The translations under genes and the position numbers were made by a program. From positions 1,550,001-1,614,000 of the forward strand of contig JADWQD010000005.1 in the NCBI GenBank assembly GCA_016110215.1: a DNA stretch of 64,000 bases. Reading direction: 5' to 3'. Shown piece by piece: positions 1 through 10,704 of this stretch (the first letter of the stretch is position 1; the number at the start of each line of letters is the position of its first letter). Under the pieces are notes generated by a model. That model saw only the letters and a program-made list of their open reading frames with translations. It made no database searches and was not told the DNA's origin. The stretch comes from Capronia americana. Lineage: Eukaryota; Ascomycota; Eurotiomycetes; Chaetothyriales; Herpotrichiellaceae.

Positions 1-185
1 CCGAAAGCCGGCAGCTTGAGTGATAGTGTCGTATGGTGATCGTCGGAAAAGCTTGCGACAATGAGCCCGTCCCCATAGATGGCATTGAGGGCGGAGACCT
101 CGTCGGCCAAGGCAGCGTTGTGGATCAACATGGTCGGGTCCGGAATCGGCGATGAGAAGGGGAGAATTGTGTTTCGAAGTTCCAT
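1..185 (-). CDS. RWD-domain protein, N-terminal part (cut by window edge)
   Basis: Reading leftwards from about 185, an open frame contains LADEVSALNAIYGDGL followed by an alternating hydrophobic strand ending LSLKLPAF. This matches the start of the RWD fold found in Gcn2, IMPACT, Rwdd proteins and some RING E3 ligases (acidic helix, then the conserved NAIYG turn). In-frame ATGs lie at 233, 185 and 131. The residues after 131 begin the recognisable domain, so the true start is uncertain. The rest of the gene lies left of base 1, so I cannot tell which RWD family member this is. The fold call is a motif judgement; protein function is not assigned. Confidence 0.5.
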   Translation of the reverse strand, partial: MELRNTILPFSSPIPDPTMLIHNAALADEVSALNAIYGDGLIVASFSDDHHTTLSLKLPAF

Positions 186-772
186 CCAGGCGAGTTGCGT
201 GGGAATGAGGTGATTTAAGGTGACAATGAACATGAAAGTCGCTTCTTTGCGTGCTCCGAAGACATATCTCGGAAGAATCTACGACGGCGCGCTGGGGAAA
301 GTCCCCTTGGTAGCCAGTGGTCACTGCGCCTGCACCGGCGCCATGCTGACCAGGGACGTGGTGGCTTAGCTGCGATAAGTGTTCGAGCAGTGAGTCACCG
401 TCAGTAACAATGAAGCAATTGTGATTCATTCTGGCGCCGAAGGAGCGTCGTGGCCGATAACTGTGGGACGCTAAGTCCAGATCACGGCGAATGGTGCTCG
501 CTCTCGACTGGACTGGGCTGGGCTGTTGATAGTCGAGGATTGAAAGATATTGACATGGCAGAAGAAGTAGCAAAAGCGCAACTCGTGGGGAAGGTGGGGA
601 AGCCAAGACAATCGCAGGGAAGGCGCCACACGCGTGGAGACCGTGGCTTGTCATTGGCTCACAATTCCGACGAGGCTGACAGCCAGAAAGCCCCGACCTG
701 CACCATAGCACTTAGATCTACCTCGTACACAGTAATGCTCTTACTCTGCTTGTGCAGCCGTGCTGGCACTCT
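186..772. other. Intergenic, RWD-gene promoter side and MFS 3' side
   Basis: About 590 bases between the RWD fragment and the stop of the sugar porter. A 165-codon open frame at 450-947 starts on a non-ATG codon and mostly overlaps the porter's last exon, so it is not coding. No other gene seen. Confidence 0.5.
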
Positions 773-2806
773 CTATTTCTTCGAGATTGTCTCCAGAGCC
801 ACCTCCTGCTCCTCGATGCCACCCTTCTCTGCCGCCTCCGCATCGCCCCTGAGCCTTGCCTGGAGCACATGTTTGTATTGGGGCTTGGCAAAAAGCACAT
901 CGATCTCCTCCAAGCTGAGTCCCTTCGTTTCTCGGACAAAGAAATAGACAAAGGGAATAGCCAGGACGTTGAAGACGCAGAACAAGAGATAGAACTTCCA
1001 CCCAGCAGACTGAATGCCCATGGGACCGAACTTGACCACGATGAAAGTGATGATCCACTGGGTAAAGACTCCCATGGAAGTGCCCTATGCGATCGATTAG
1101 CCGGCGATATGGAGCGTTTTTCGGAAGTGCCGAGACTTACGATATGGCGGACATGAAGCGGTGCGATTTCCGGAACGTACTGCAGCTAGATCAGTATGGC
1201 AGTCAAGCGATTGATCAGAATACTAACTATCCATGGCGCACCACACCAAGATGCGCCGAAGCAGAACTCAAACAAAAAGATGCTGACAACAGCAAGTTTG
1301 TTTGACGAGTCATTGTTGACGCCGAGACCGATCGTGAACAGAATCATGAAAAGGGAGCAGAACACGGCTCCCCATAGCATGACTGTTCGGCGACCAAACT
1401 TCTCCATGGTGTAGATCGTCGAGCAAGTGCCACCTAGGAAGAGCAACGTGACACCACCGCTGGTGATGGCTGCCTGGTTCTGCGACATTCCGAGTGAATT
1501 GATGAATAGGTAGGTCGCATAGTATGACACGATATTGTTCCTGTTCTCACGTGTCATGATCAGTCTCTGTGCTCGAGAGAATGGAATCTCTCCGCCATTC
1601 CCGTAGAAGATTGACTCACCCGTCCATCTGCTGGAAAAATTGCACGAGCACCCCGAGCCACAAGCGCCAAGTCGTGTTGACGGGAGAATTATCGTAGAAG
1701 AGGTTCTTGATAGTGAAGTTGTACTCCTTCTCCGCCTCGAGAGCCGTGAACACATCGGATCTTTGCTTCCTCACCTCTGCGCTGTCGAGTGGCACGGAGT
1801 AGATCCGAGCCATGACATGGTCTGCATCATCAATGTGGCCTTGGGCGTATAGATACCTGGGTGACTCGGGCAGAAAGAAGATGGTGGCAAACGTCAAGAG
1901 GATGAAGACAACCTGGAATGCAATTGGCAGGCGCCAGACAGCTTCTGTACTGGGATGGTTGCGAATCATGCCGTAGTCGACTGTAAGTACGTCAGAATGT
2001 GTATCAGGGAAATCAGAAGATGAGCAGCAACATGGGCAAAAGTGAGGTGCGCTGACAGGCCTTCCAGCCCCGCCGGAGTCTGCATTTCTCAATCTGGGCT
2101 TGGGGACCGGGACGACTTACACCAATACGCGATTGTGAGGCCGAGGATCACTATTGATAGCTGGGCTGCAATCAAAGCTCCTCGAGTCTTGGCTTTGGAC
2201 GTCTCGGCAACCCAGATAGGTACCATCTGTTGGGGTCGATAAGTCAGCTCGCTTTTCATCTCTCTCCTTCTCCCTTGTCGCTGCGCTGATGAGAACTTTA
2301 CTCTTCGCTATGGGGTGCACTCGCACACGGCCTGGATTTGACAGAAACGAGGACTTACTGTCGTGTTCAGGCCCATACCTAAGCCAGCAATGACACGACC
2401 TGCGATCAGATACGCCGTACCCTGTGCTCCAGCTTGGAGTCCAGCTCCGAAGCAAACAAGGAGACCTCCGATAACAATGAACAGGCGCCGACCAAGCATC
2501 TGGCCAACGAAACCACAGATTATGCAGCCTGTCAGGCAACCGATGTCGTATATTGCAACTATCGTCCCTTGTAAGTCGGCCGCTTGGGGATCGATGTGAT
2601 TTGCCGAGAGAAAGCTCGGCAGGGCAATCAGCCCGCCAAGGACGCCTTGATCATAGCCTAGCAAGTTGTCAATTGAAGCTCATCTTGCAGCCTTCTCACG
2701 CAGTAGTACCGAATAGGGTGAAAGCCCAGGCAGAGCACAGCGTAATTCCAACTTGTAACCAGAAACCGTTCAGTGACTGAGCGTAACCTCTGTTGAAGGC
2801 CGACAT
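773..2806 (-). CDS. MFS sugar/polyol transporter (SP family), 7 exons
   Basis: A 508-residue, roughly 12-TM major facilitator of the fungal sugar porter family, expected in the plasma membrane. Visible signatures in order: TLFGYDQGVLGG after TM1, VGQMLGRR in loop 2-3 (G-R-R), a PESPRYL motif before the central loop, VQFFQQMDG leading to NIVSYYATYLF in TM7, FGRRTVMLWG, and FVRETKGLSLEEIDVLF (PETKG-type) at the C-terminus. I place exons at 2806-2710, 2657-2359, 2226-2121, 1980-1620, 1540-1228, 1179-1141 and 1084-773. All junctions are GT-AG and keep frame (1527 bases). The 39-base sixth exon, encoding YVPEIAPLHVRHI, is easy to miss. Substrate cannot be read from sequence. Its neighbours are an SDR and a BVMO, which hints at uptake of a carbon source but does not prove it. 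Confidence 0.9.
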
Positions 2807-3570
2807 GATGTCCTAATGTCCTGATATTGGTCAAACAGACCTCTTGGTGCGAGACCTCAAGAAATCTCAGAATCACCGAGTGGTCCATGGTCAATTGATA
2901 TGTGCGTCGCCGATCTGATCTTGTCCGGGTTTCGTTTTCCTGTTGAGACCACTGGTGACTTTGGAGAACCTCGACATCCTAGTCAAAAGCTGCATGAAAT
3001 TGGACGGTTCATTTGGGTCATCCATTTAGTGCTTTGGCCGACTGTTCGGACGGTCCAACGGCACCAAGGACGGGGCGTACCACCAGGTGTAGGTCCCCAA
3101 CAGCTACCACAAGACACCCATTGTGTGGGGTTCTGTGGAGCGCTCAAGTACCAAATGCACTCCAGAGAATTCAAGTGTGGAGCTTGTAGGGGGAACTTCT
3201 TTGCGTGGACAGCACAGATAGCCTATGAACCATGTGGATGTGATATATTGCATCTAGGTAGGATGCCGTGTACCGGGTATAGGTCGGTATCCACTACCTT
3301 GGGGAAGTGACACATTGAAGGCGTGATAACCGAGGTATTGAGCCTTGTCACGTATGTCTTTGCCGGGGCTGCTAGAGAGCGCTTGGCAACAGCTGACACC
3401 GAATGAGCCTGATGCTGGAGAAGTGCAAGAAATGTCACCAACAGACTCCGTATGGAGCACATGTTTGGACACTGCGCATCCGATCGTTTGCTCCGCCACA
3501 GGTATTTCCAGCCTGGTCAGCCTCCTCAATGCGATGAGGGTGGTGGATGGGTGGTTGGCCATTCCTATGA
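2807..3570. other. Intergenic between sugar porter and SDR
   Basis: Upstream region of the sugar porter and downstream region of the SDR. Several 60-136 codon open frames overlap each other here on both strands, without recognisable motifs or splice-linked continuity. I see no gene. Confidence 0.5.
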
Positions 3571-4556
3571 CTACCTGATATCGTGGAAGCCACCGTCGTT
3601 CACTACCAACGAACCGTTCATATAGCTGCTCTCGTCGCTGAGCAAGAAGCTCAGCACATTGGCTTGTTCTTCAGCAAACGCCATCCTGCGAAGGGCGATC
3701 GCCTTGCTCACAGCGGACTCCTCGTTCTCCTTTGACCCAACGACACCTTCCTTACCCTAAATCAACAGCAGTGAGGTCAGCAGTCTATTCTCTCTGGCGA
3801 CGGGATTTTGGTGCTGGTGCCTGAACATGCGGGACCCAGCACCTAAGGGGCACTGACCATACTGTGTTCTATCATTTTGGTCAAAGTCCAACCAGGGCAC
3901 AAAGCATTGACCCTAATACCTTCGGGTCCGTAGAACTTTGCCCCGTTCTTCGTCACTGCAGCCGCAGCGTACTTACTGGGAGTATATGCAGCCAGACCAG
4001 CAGCCTGCAGGCCAGAAATTGAGACCACGTTGGCGATGGCCCCCCGTTGGCCTGGAATCGGATGTGAAGAAGCTGGTTCAAAGGAGATCGGTCGAGGTTC
4101 CTGAGTTCTCATCTGGAAAGCTTGGTATTTCTGGGAAAGCCATAGACCCCTGGTATTGATAGCGTGTGTCCTGTAGCAGTCAGATACAGAGGAGTGCTGG
4201 AAGCGTCGTACAGGTGCATACTTCTCGAAAAGTTCCGTCGTGATGCTCTCCTCTTCCGCCCAGATTGATTCACAGATTCCTGCACAGTTGGCCGCGTAGT
4301 CGATGCGGCCCGTCCATTCTGTGGCTGCTGCAACAGCATCTTTGACCTGCTGTTCCTGGGTGATGTCGACCTTGAGGAACTTGGTTTTCACATTCCACTT
4401 CTTCGCTACCTCGTCTGCGACATTATGCCCCTCCTGCTCATTCATGTCCACTATGACAGTCCATATGCCACGGCTAGCCAGTTTATGAGCGGTAGCTTTC
4501 CCTATGCCGCCGCTACCACCGGAGATGAAAGCCACGCGCGCTGCTGTACTCGCCAT
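3571..4556 (-). CDS. Short-chain dehydrogenase/reductase (classical SDR), 3 exons
   Basis: NAD(P)-dependent oxidoreductase of 277 residues. The Rossmann nucleotide site is ISGGSGGIGKA near residue 12. The structural YAANCAG (NNAG-type) lies near residue 90, the catalytic serine is in VVSISGL, and the YxxxK pair is YTPSK. The C-terminus has the usual SSYMNGSLVVNDGG. Exons 4556-4222, 4170-3858 and 3756-3571. The first intron (4221-4171, 51 bases) has no in-frame stop, so an unspliced frame reads through it; removing it restores the family motif THAINTRGLWLS. The gene is divergent from the Baeyer-Villiger monooxygenase across about 810 bases, the arrangement expected if an alcohol is oxidised to a ketone that the monooxygenase then converts. 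That coupling is inference. Confidence 0.88.
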
Positions 4557-5369
4557 GTTTGGAGTATCGACAACGAGAAAGAGATTGCAAGTCCAAGGGG
4601 GTTCGAAGCCACCTACCTACCTTTTTGAAGAGGACACAGAGCACCGCCAATCGCGATGAATGGAGCAGACTTGCGGATCTGTCTTGCCGCTTGCATTGAT
4701 GAGGAATTCCGTCTCAATCCCGTGCTAGCAGGTCCATGACCGACCAGGTGCGAAGGACGGTCGAAACGAGCGGAGATGTCGGGCCGTGGACAGTTGGGCC
4801 TTGGGGGTTTGCTTTGGAGCGCTCCCCACTTGGCACACCTGCCCCGCAGACTGCGATTTGGTGGGCGCCTCCAGTCAGTTAGGCGTCCCCGGAGCTCGCT
4901 GCACCTTCTGCAACTTAGGCGCGCCGGCTCTATTAAGTGTCCACTCGCAGCTTTCCATGAATTTCACCCTCGTTCGATACAGAGGTCAGAACAACACCAG
5001 CAATCCGTCGATTTACTTTACATGGCCTGCTGGACCCGAGCTCAACGCAGTCCATGGACACACTGAATGAACGAGACGACGCTGGACCGGATGCGGGCTT
5101 GCATTAGTGGACCTTCTCCCCACGACTTGGTGCTCGGTCCACGGAAATCGAAACCCGCCGGGTGTCAGTAACACTTGATTCCCCGTGGAACGAGCGGACA
5201 TTGTACCTAGGTATGTTGCTTACGCAGATTCCATATCTCGGTCTTCCGCGACTCTTGACACTATTCCATCCCTGGGTACGTATTGGGCTTCAGATAGATC
5301 TGGGGATTGTGTGTGCTCGTTGATTTCTCGATCGTAGCACGTTCGTCGACAGTTGCTCCATTCCTCACC
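4557..5369. promoter_or_regulatory. Shared divergent upstream region of SDR and BVMO
   Basis: Non-coding spacer of 813 bases between two start codons pointing away from each other, so any promoter elements here could serve both genes. Open frames at 4776-5070 are overlapping shadows without family motifs. No specific operator could be assigned by eye. Confidence 0.5.
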
Positions 5370-7055
5370 ATGGCGCAAGAAGAAGTTGACCTCGATGCTC
5401 TTATCATCGGGGCAGGATTCAGCGGTATATACCAGCTCTATCGGCTGAGGGAGATGGGCCTATCAGTCAAGGTGATAGATATGGCCGGCGATGTGGGAGG
5501 GACGTGGTATTGGAACCGATACCCTGGTGCCATGAGCGACACTGAGAGCTATGTATACCGATTCTCATGGGATAAGGAAGACCTGCGGACCTATCCCTGG
5601 ACTCACCACTATGTCAAACAGCCTGAGGTCCTGGCATACCTCCAGCATGTTGTCGAGCGACACAATCTGCGGAAAGATATGCAGTTCAACACGGAGCTGC
5701 TGTCAGCTAAATGGGACGACATGGCTAAACTCTGGCGCGTGGAACTGAGCACAGGCAAGACTCTCAGGGTACGATACCTAGTCACCGCGCTCGGCCTTCT
5801 ATCCAAAGCCAACTACCCCGACATACCGGGCATCGAGACGTTCAAGGGCCAAAAGGTCCACACAGCGCAATGGCCATCGGGACTCGACGTTACGGGTAAA
5901 CGCGTCGGCATAATAGGCTGTGGCTCGACCGGCGTCCAAGTTATAACCGCTATCGCCAGCAAAGTCAAATCGCTGACCTGCTTCCAACGACACCCGCAAT
6001 ACAGTGTGCCCAGCGGCGATGGGCCTGTCGACCCTTCCTACCGCCAGTGGGTCAATGAGAACTACGACGCCATATTCGAACAAGTCAAGAACAGTGCCGT
6101 TGGATTCGGCTTCGTCGAATCCACACGCCCTTACGCATCCGTCTCCTCCCCCGAGGAACGCGAAGCTATCTTCGAATCCCTCTGGCGCCAGGGCAACGGC
6201 TTCCGCTTCATGTTCGGTGGCTTCAACGACATCGCCACCGACAAAGTCGCCAACGAAGCGGCCTGCGCCTTCATCCGCAAGAAGATCAGCCAGATCGTCA
6301 AGGACCCCGAGAAAGCCCGTAAGTTGCAACCTCACGACTACTATGCGCGACGACCCCTCTGCGACGGCGGGTACTTTGAGCAGTTCAACCGGGAGAACGT
6401 CGATGTCGTCCATCTGCAAGAGACGCCAATCACTTCCATCACGGAGAAGGGCGTCCAGACGACGGATAAGCTATACGAACTCGACGTCCTTATCTTTGCG
6501 ACGGGCTTCGACGCTATCGAGGGCAATTACAACCGCGTGCGCATCCAGGGCCGCGACGGCGTCTCGCTCAAAGAATACTGGACCCCGACAGGTCCGACGA
6601 GCTATCTGGGAGTGTCGGTGCCGGGGTTCCCCAATCTCTTCATGATCACGGGTCCTCAGGGTCCGTTTACCAACTTGCCGCCTGCGATCGAGGCGCACGT
6701 GGACCTCATTTCCCGGCTCGTTGCTCGCGCCGAGAAAGGCCGCAAGGAGAACAAGCTTCCTGTCATCGAAGCCACCAAGGAGGCCGAGCAGGGATGGTGT
6801 GCCGAGTGTGAGCTTGTCGCTGAGGGTAGTCTGTTCAAGGAAACGGCAAGTTGGATCTTCGGCCAAAACGTCCCCGGCAAGAAGTATGCCTTGAGGTTCT
6901 ACTTCGGCGGGCTGAAGGCCTTCTATGAGGCTGTGCAGAAAGTCATTGATAACGATTACGCTGGGTTCAAGCCCTTGCAGCCGGCTGGCAATGAGGTACA
7001 GCAGGGGAAGCAGAGAGCAGTCGGTGACTCAAAGCCTCTGGTCGCACGGCTGTAG
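5370..7055 (+). CDS. FAD-dependent Baeyer-Villiger monooxygenase (cyclohexanone monooxygenase type)
   Basis: Single-exon flavoprotein of 561 residues that should insert oxygen next to a ketone, giving an ester or lactone, using NADPH and O2. The FAD-binding GAGFSG is at residues 14-19. The class I Baeyer-Villiger fingerprint FxGxxxHxxxWP is intact as FKGQKVHTAQWP at 158-169. A second Rossmann site GCGSTG for NADPH follows, and the C-terminal region has LIFATGFDA and GPQGPFTNLPPAIE. DVGGTWYWNRYPGAMSD is the usual segment after the first Rossmann strand. I chose the ATG at 5370 because it sits two residues before the conserved start of the Rossmann strand and has a good CACCATGG context, although the frame is open further upstream. 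The natural ketone is unknown. The adjacent SDR is a candidate supplier. Confidence 0.93.
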   Translation: MAQEEVDLDALIIGAGFSGIYQLYRLREMGLSVKVIDMAGDVGGTWYWNRYPGAMSDTESYVYRFSWDKEDLRTYPWTHHYVKQPEVLAYLQHVVERHNLRKDMQFNTELLSAKWDDMAKLWRVELSTGKTLRVRYLVTALGLLSKANYPDIPGIETFKGQKVHTAQWPSGLDVTGKRVGIIGCGSTGVQVITAIASKVKSLTCFQRHPQYSVPSGDGPVDPSYRQWVNENYDAIFEQVKNSAVGFGFVESTRPYASVSSPEEREAIFESLWRQGNGFRFMFGGFNDIATDKVANEAACAFIRKKISQIVKDPEKARKLQPHDYYARRPLCDGGYFEQFNRENVDVVHLQETPITSITEKGVQTTDKLYELDVLIFATGFDAIEGNYNRVRIQGRDGVSLKEYWTPTGPTSYLGVSVPGFPNLFMITGPQGPFTNLPPAIEAHVDLISRLVARAEKGRKENKLPVIEATKEAEQGWCAECELVAEGSLFKETASWIFGQNVPGKKYALRFYFGGLKAFYEAVQKVIDNDYAGFKPLQPAGNEVQQGKQRAVGDSKPLVARL

Positions 7056-7384
7056 GACGGTATACTGCACGAGTGGCAAGTGCTAGGTATTAAACAGAAG
7101 CGAGACAAGGTAACAAAGAACGTGATCAATCGAAGGATGTATTCAGTTTATCCAATTCCATTCCTCGCAAAGTGTAATCAGCTCGGCCATGCCTAGAATG
7201 AATCGTGATGAAGAGTGTGACGCGTCGCCAATGCTCCTGTAACACATAAAAATTATGCAAGTCGTGAAGCAGTCGTGAGCCGAATTGTCTGTATCCCACC
7301 AGTTCCAATAAGTCATCAATTTTGGCAATTTCATCAATGGGTCCGATCCGTCATCTCGGCTTGAGATGTCTGTTTCGGCGAGGT
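7056..7384. other. Convergent 3' spacer
   Basis: About 330 bases between the BVMO stop and the stop of the glycine-zipper protein. 3' untranslated sequence is expected; nothing else was recognised. Confidence 0.5.
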
Positions 7385-8065
7385 TTAGTATCGGCTCCCA
7401 CCCCAGCTGCTGCTGCCGCCGCCGCCGCTGCTGTGGTGCTTCTTCTTCTTGTCTTTCAGGAAGTCTTCAGCAACACTGCCCAAAAGGGCACCTCCAATAG
7501 TACCGAGGAAACCATGACCTGCTTGTTTTCCCAGGAAGTGGCCACCAAAGGCACCCCCGGCGGCGCCGAGCAGACCACGATCGCTCTCAGTCATAGGAGG
7601 AGCGTTGGGGTCGTAGTTGGGGGCATTGGGATCGGTCGACTGAGGGGAGAATTGGTGATTCTGCGCTTCGGGTGGTAGAGTTTGACCTTGTTGGCCGTGC
7701 CCGCCTTGTTGTTGATAGGCCTGGTTTTGAGCATAGGCGTCGTTGCTGCCGTATTGCTGCGGCTGTTGCTGGCCGTAGTAACCGGAGTTGCCTTGTGGGT
7801 TGCTAGCGTCGTAGGCGCCGAATTGGTAGGTCTGCTGACCGTGCTGGAAACCGCCTTGTTGGGGAGGGCCGAAGGAATCTTGTCGGCGAGGAGGGGCAAA
7901 ACCCTGGTCTTGAGGAGGATATTGCTGGTAGCCCTGCTGAGGAGGATATTGCTGGCTTTGGTCATAGCCTTGCTGGGGAGGATAGCCCTGCTGTTGCCCA
8001 TAACCCTGCTGCGGGTATTGCGAGCCGTAGCCCTGGCCGCCGTAGGAGTCGTAAGGTCCAGACAT
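7385..8065 (-). CDS. Q/Y/G-rich low-complexity protein with glycine-zipper C-terminus
   Basis: A 226-residue single-exon protein. The first two thirds are built of QQGYGQQQGYPPQQGY-type repeats, rich in Gln, Tyr, Gly and Pro and resembling prion-like or condensate-forming segments. The last third has a glycine-zipper hairpin (GLLGAAGGAFGGHFLGKQAGHGFLGTIGGALLGS divided by a short turn), then DFLKDKKKKHH and a Gly/Ser tail. This architecture is common in fungal annexin-like or rickettsia 17-kDa-antigen-like proteins of unknown role. The ATG at 8065 is chosen because the repeat begins directly after it; upstream codons in the same frame are not of this composition. Molecular function is not known to me. 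Confidence 0.8.
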   Translation of the reverse strand: MSGPYDSYGGQGYGSQYPQQGYGQQQGYPPQQGYDQSQQYPPQQGYQQYPPQDQGFAPPRRQDSFGPPQQGGFQHGQQTYQFGAYDASNPQGNSGYYGQQQPQQYGSNDAYAQNQAYQQQGGHGQQGQTLPPEAQNHQFSPQSTDPNAPNYDPNAPPMTESDRGLLGAAGGAFGGHFLGKQAGHGFLGTIGGALLGSVAEDFLKDKKKKHHSSGGGGSSSWGGSRY

Positions 8066-8914
8066 TGTAGGTGAGACTGACTTGAAAGATGGTGAGACAG
8101 GAATGTCTAGGTCGCTTTGGATCAGGTGATGATGTGTAGGGGTTGTCGGTTTGGTGGTATGAAGGGAAGACAAGGTGGAAGTCAGAAAGACAGATATATA
8201 CAATCCAAGCTGAGACTGCCTAGGAGAGAGCTTGCGCAGCTTCCAGCATCCAGACCACAGGCTGCGCACGCAGTGATGGCGCATTCAGACTCAACTCAGC
8301 AATTATTCACTCATCCATCCGTTTCAGCTGAGCCCCGCGGCAGGACCCCTCCTTCACTAATCGTCACCCTTGCCTCTTCCGGGCGTCTCGTGGCCTCTGA
8401 GTGGTCATTCGGCTGTTCGCTCAGGTGCACTTTAGGTCCACATGCCCCGGATGGCATCGGTTCGAGGTGATGCTGCAGCCTGCAGCGAGTGGCAGCGGTG
8501 AGATCCCTCGTTTTCGTCCGAGTCCCTTTCGTTTACCCAGATGTGCCAGATTCACCAAAAGCCCCTTCTCGGCACCTTGGTCACTCCGGGCTCGCCGGGT
8601 CTCCCTCAAATCGTGGCGAAGCAGTGGCTTGGGATCACGTGGTTGTCGTCATACCTCGATTGCTGTGGCGCAGACGCTGTTGCTTCGGACATCATCGGTC
8701 GCGTTGGCCGCCTCGGTATCTGCCTCGTTCTGTCTATCGATGCGGCTCCAATCAACAACGATTCCCTCATATCGTAGACTCCGTTGAGAGCGCGTAGTAA
8801 CTCCGCAATCGACGCTCTAATCCGCGATTCACGGCTGGGTGCATTGGAGTGTCTTCTCTCTTGTCCAAGAGTGCCTCCCTGACGATCTGCTTGTCCTGCT
8901 GACAACATTGAGAC
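8066..8914. promoter_or_regulatory. Divergent upstream region of the glycine-zipper gene and the amidase
   Basis: Non-coding spacer of about 850 bases between divergent starts. The open frames here are overlapping and motif-free. No specific site assigned. Confidence 0.45.
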
Positions 8915-10704
8915 ATGGCGACCACGGCGACGTATGACTACAAGGAAGCCTCGGCAATCGCTCGTAAGAGAAGAGCGGCCAGCATTGCGGCGTTCTACCA
9001 GACTCCTGGGTGGAATGAAGCAGAGCTGCCCCAAAATCTGACGGAATTTGCCCTGAGTTCTGGTTACTACACTGACGACGAGCTTCAGATAATCCAAGCG
9101 GAGGCAGATGTTATCCTTGACAAGATCAAAACCAAGACATGGACAGCACTCGAGGTCACCAAAGCCTTCTGCAAGGCATCAGCATTGGCTCAGGAATTGA
9201 CTAATTGCCTGACCGAAGTCCTGTATCCAGAGGCGATCGAGCGAGCAAAGTATCTCGACGATTACCTGCAAAGAACAGGGCAGACAATTGGCCCCCTCCA
9301 TGGTCTACCCATCTCACTCAAGGACTGCTTCATAACAGCTCCGCATCCTTCGAGCAATGGAATGGCCGCGTATGCCAATGAGCCCTTGCACAAGGATGCC
9401 TTGTTGGTCACCATTTTGCGCAACCTCGGTGCCGTGTTCTATGTCAAGACGAATGTCCCTGTTGCCATGATGATGGCCGAGACCAACAACAACGTCTGGG
9501 GAGAAACTCGAAATCCGCTGCACAAGCACCTCAGCCCTGGCGGTTCAAGTGGTGGAGAAGGTGCCCTCATCGCCTTCAGGGCGTCTCCACTGGGCATCGG
9601 GACTGATATCGGTGGAAGCGTCCGTATTCCTGCCGCATGGTGCAATCTCTATGGCTTGAAACCCAGCTTCGGTCGCTACCCGCATTACGGTGCAAAGCCA
9701 GGAATAGCCGGACAAGAGTACATCCTAGCGGTCAATGGCCCAATGTCGCGGTCCCTGAAAACACTACAGCTATACTCTGAAGCTCTCGTGTCTGAAGCGG
9801 TGAGCCCTTGGGATTACGACCACAAGACCTTGCCCATCCCTTGGAGGAAGAACGTCATCCAGCCACCAGGTCGAAAACTCAGGTTCGGATTGATTGGTGT
9901 TCACGACGGACTCGTCCATGTTCATCCACCTGTTGAACGTGCATTGAAGATGACACAGGAGGCTCTTGAGAAGCAAGGACATGAGGTTATTCCTTGGTCG
10001 ACCGAAGACCATGAAGCCATTGTCAAGGTATGACCGTGCCTTCCCTTTTTCTGCGTGGTCTGTTTTTGACACACACGCACAGAATCTGCAAGCCGCATTC
10101 TTCGACCTCGGTGGCGCCGCAATCATGGACATCGTGAAGCCATACGGTGAGCCGATCTTTCCAAGCATGGAGGGCTATGCCGTGGCCGCCGCTGCTGGTG
10201 AAGGCGAACTTGGGCCCACTAAGATGCGGATGATGAATATACGACGGAATGAATTGCAGAAAGCGTACCTCGACAGATGGAACGCTACTGCCACCGACGG
10301 GAAACCACGGCTGGATGGGTTGATCTGTGCAACGTCGCCATGGGCTGCTCCTCGGCTGGGTGAAACGCAGAGGAGCGGTCTATATGTCGGCTACACTGGC
10401 TTTGTCAACTTCCTTGGTATGCATCCCGATCCCCTTGCTGTATCGGGCTTGATATTTACTGCACCCAGATTTTGCCGCCTGCACATTCCCCGTCACTTTC
10501 GCAGACAAAGAGCTTGACAAGGCCCGAGACGTGAAGACCTTCAAGCCGTTGAGCGATATCGACGGCAGGATCCAGAATGATTACGACGCCGAGTTCTACC
10601 ACGGCGCACCTGTTGCGTTGCAAATTGTTGGAAGACGTCTTGAAGAAGAAAAGGTCCTTGAAATGTGCGAAGTCGTTGCTGACGCCCTGAAGGCAACCGC
10701 TTGA
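8915..10704 (+). CDS. Amidase-signature family hydrolase (acetamidase-like), 3 exons
   Basis: Serine hydrolase of 561 residues cleaving amide bonds, with the Ser-cisSer-Lys triad visible: Lys136 in SLKDCF, cis-Ser211 in GGSSGGEG and nucleophile Ser235 in GTDIGGSVRIPA. The spacings (75 and 24 residues) equal those of the family. Exons 8915-10027, 10083-10416 and 10469-10704 join in frame. The junctions give IVK-NLQAAF and FVNFL-DFAACTFPV, the usual substrate-pocket region. The C-terminal GAPVALQIVGRRLEEEKVLE is the family ending. Similar enzymes let fungi use acetamide and related amides as nitrogen and carbon sources; the substrate here is not determined. Confidence 0.92.

Noticed and set aside
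202..207. CLC selectivity motif written GSGISE instead of GxGIPE as an anomaly (residue numbers of the CLC protein)
   Set aside because: I believe a Ser at this position also occurs in Gef1-type fungal CLC proteins, so it is not evidence of altered function.
450..947. 165-codon open frame at the left end
   Set aside because: It starts on a non-ATG codon, overlaps the antisense of the sugar porter's last exon and shows no motif.
4590..4625. GGGGGTTCGAAGCC resembling a tRNA T-loop
   Set aside because: No acceptor, D or anticodon stem could be paired upstream, so it is not a tRNA gene.
5799..6645. Long open frames of about 200 codons on both strands inside the BVMO gene
   Set aside because: They are shadows of the biased codon use of the real gene; the BVMO frame carries every expected motif.
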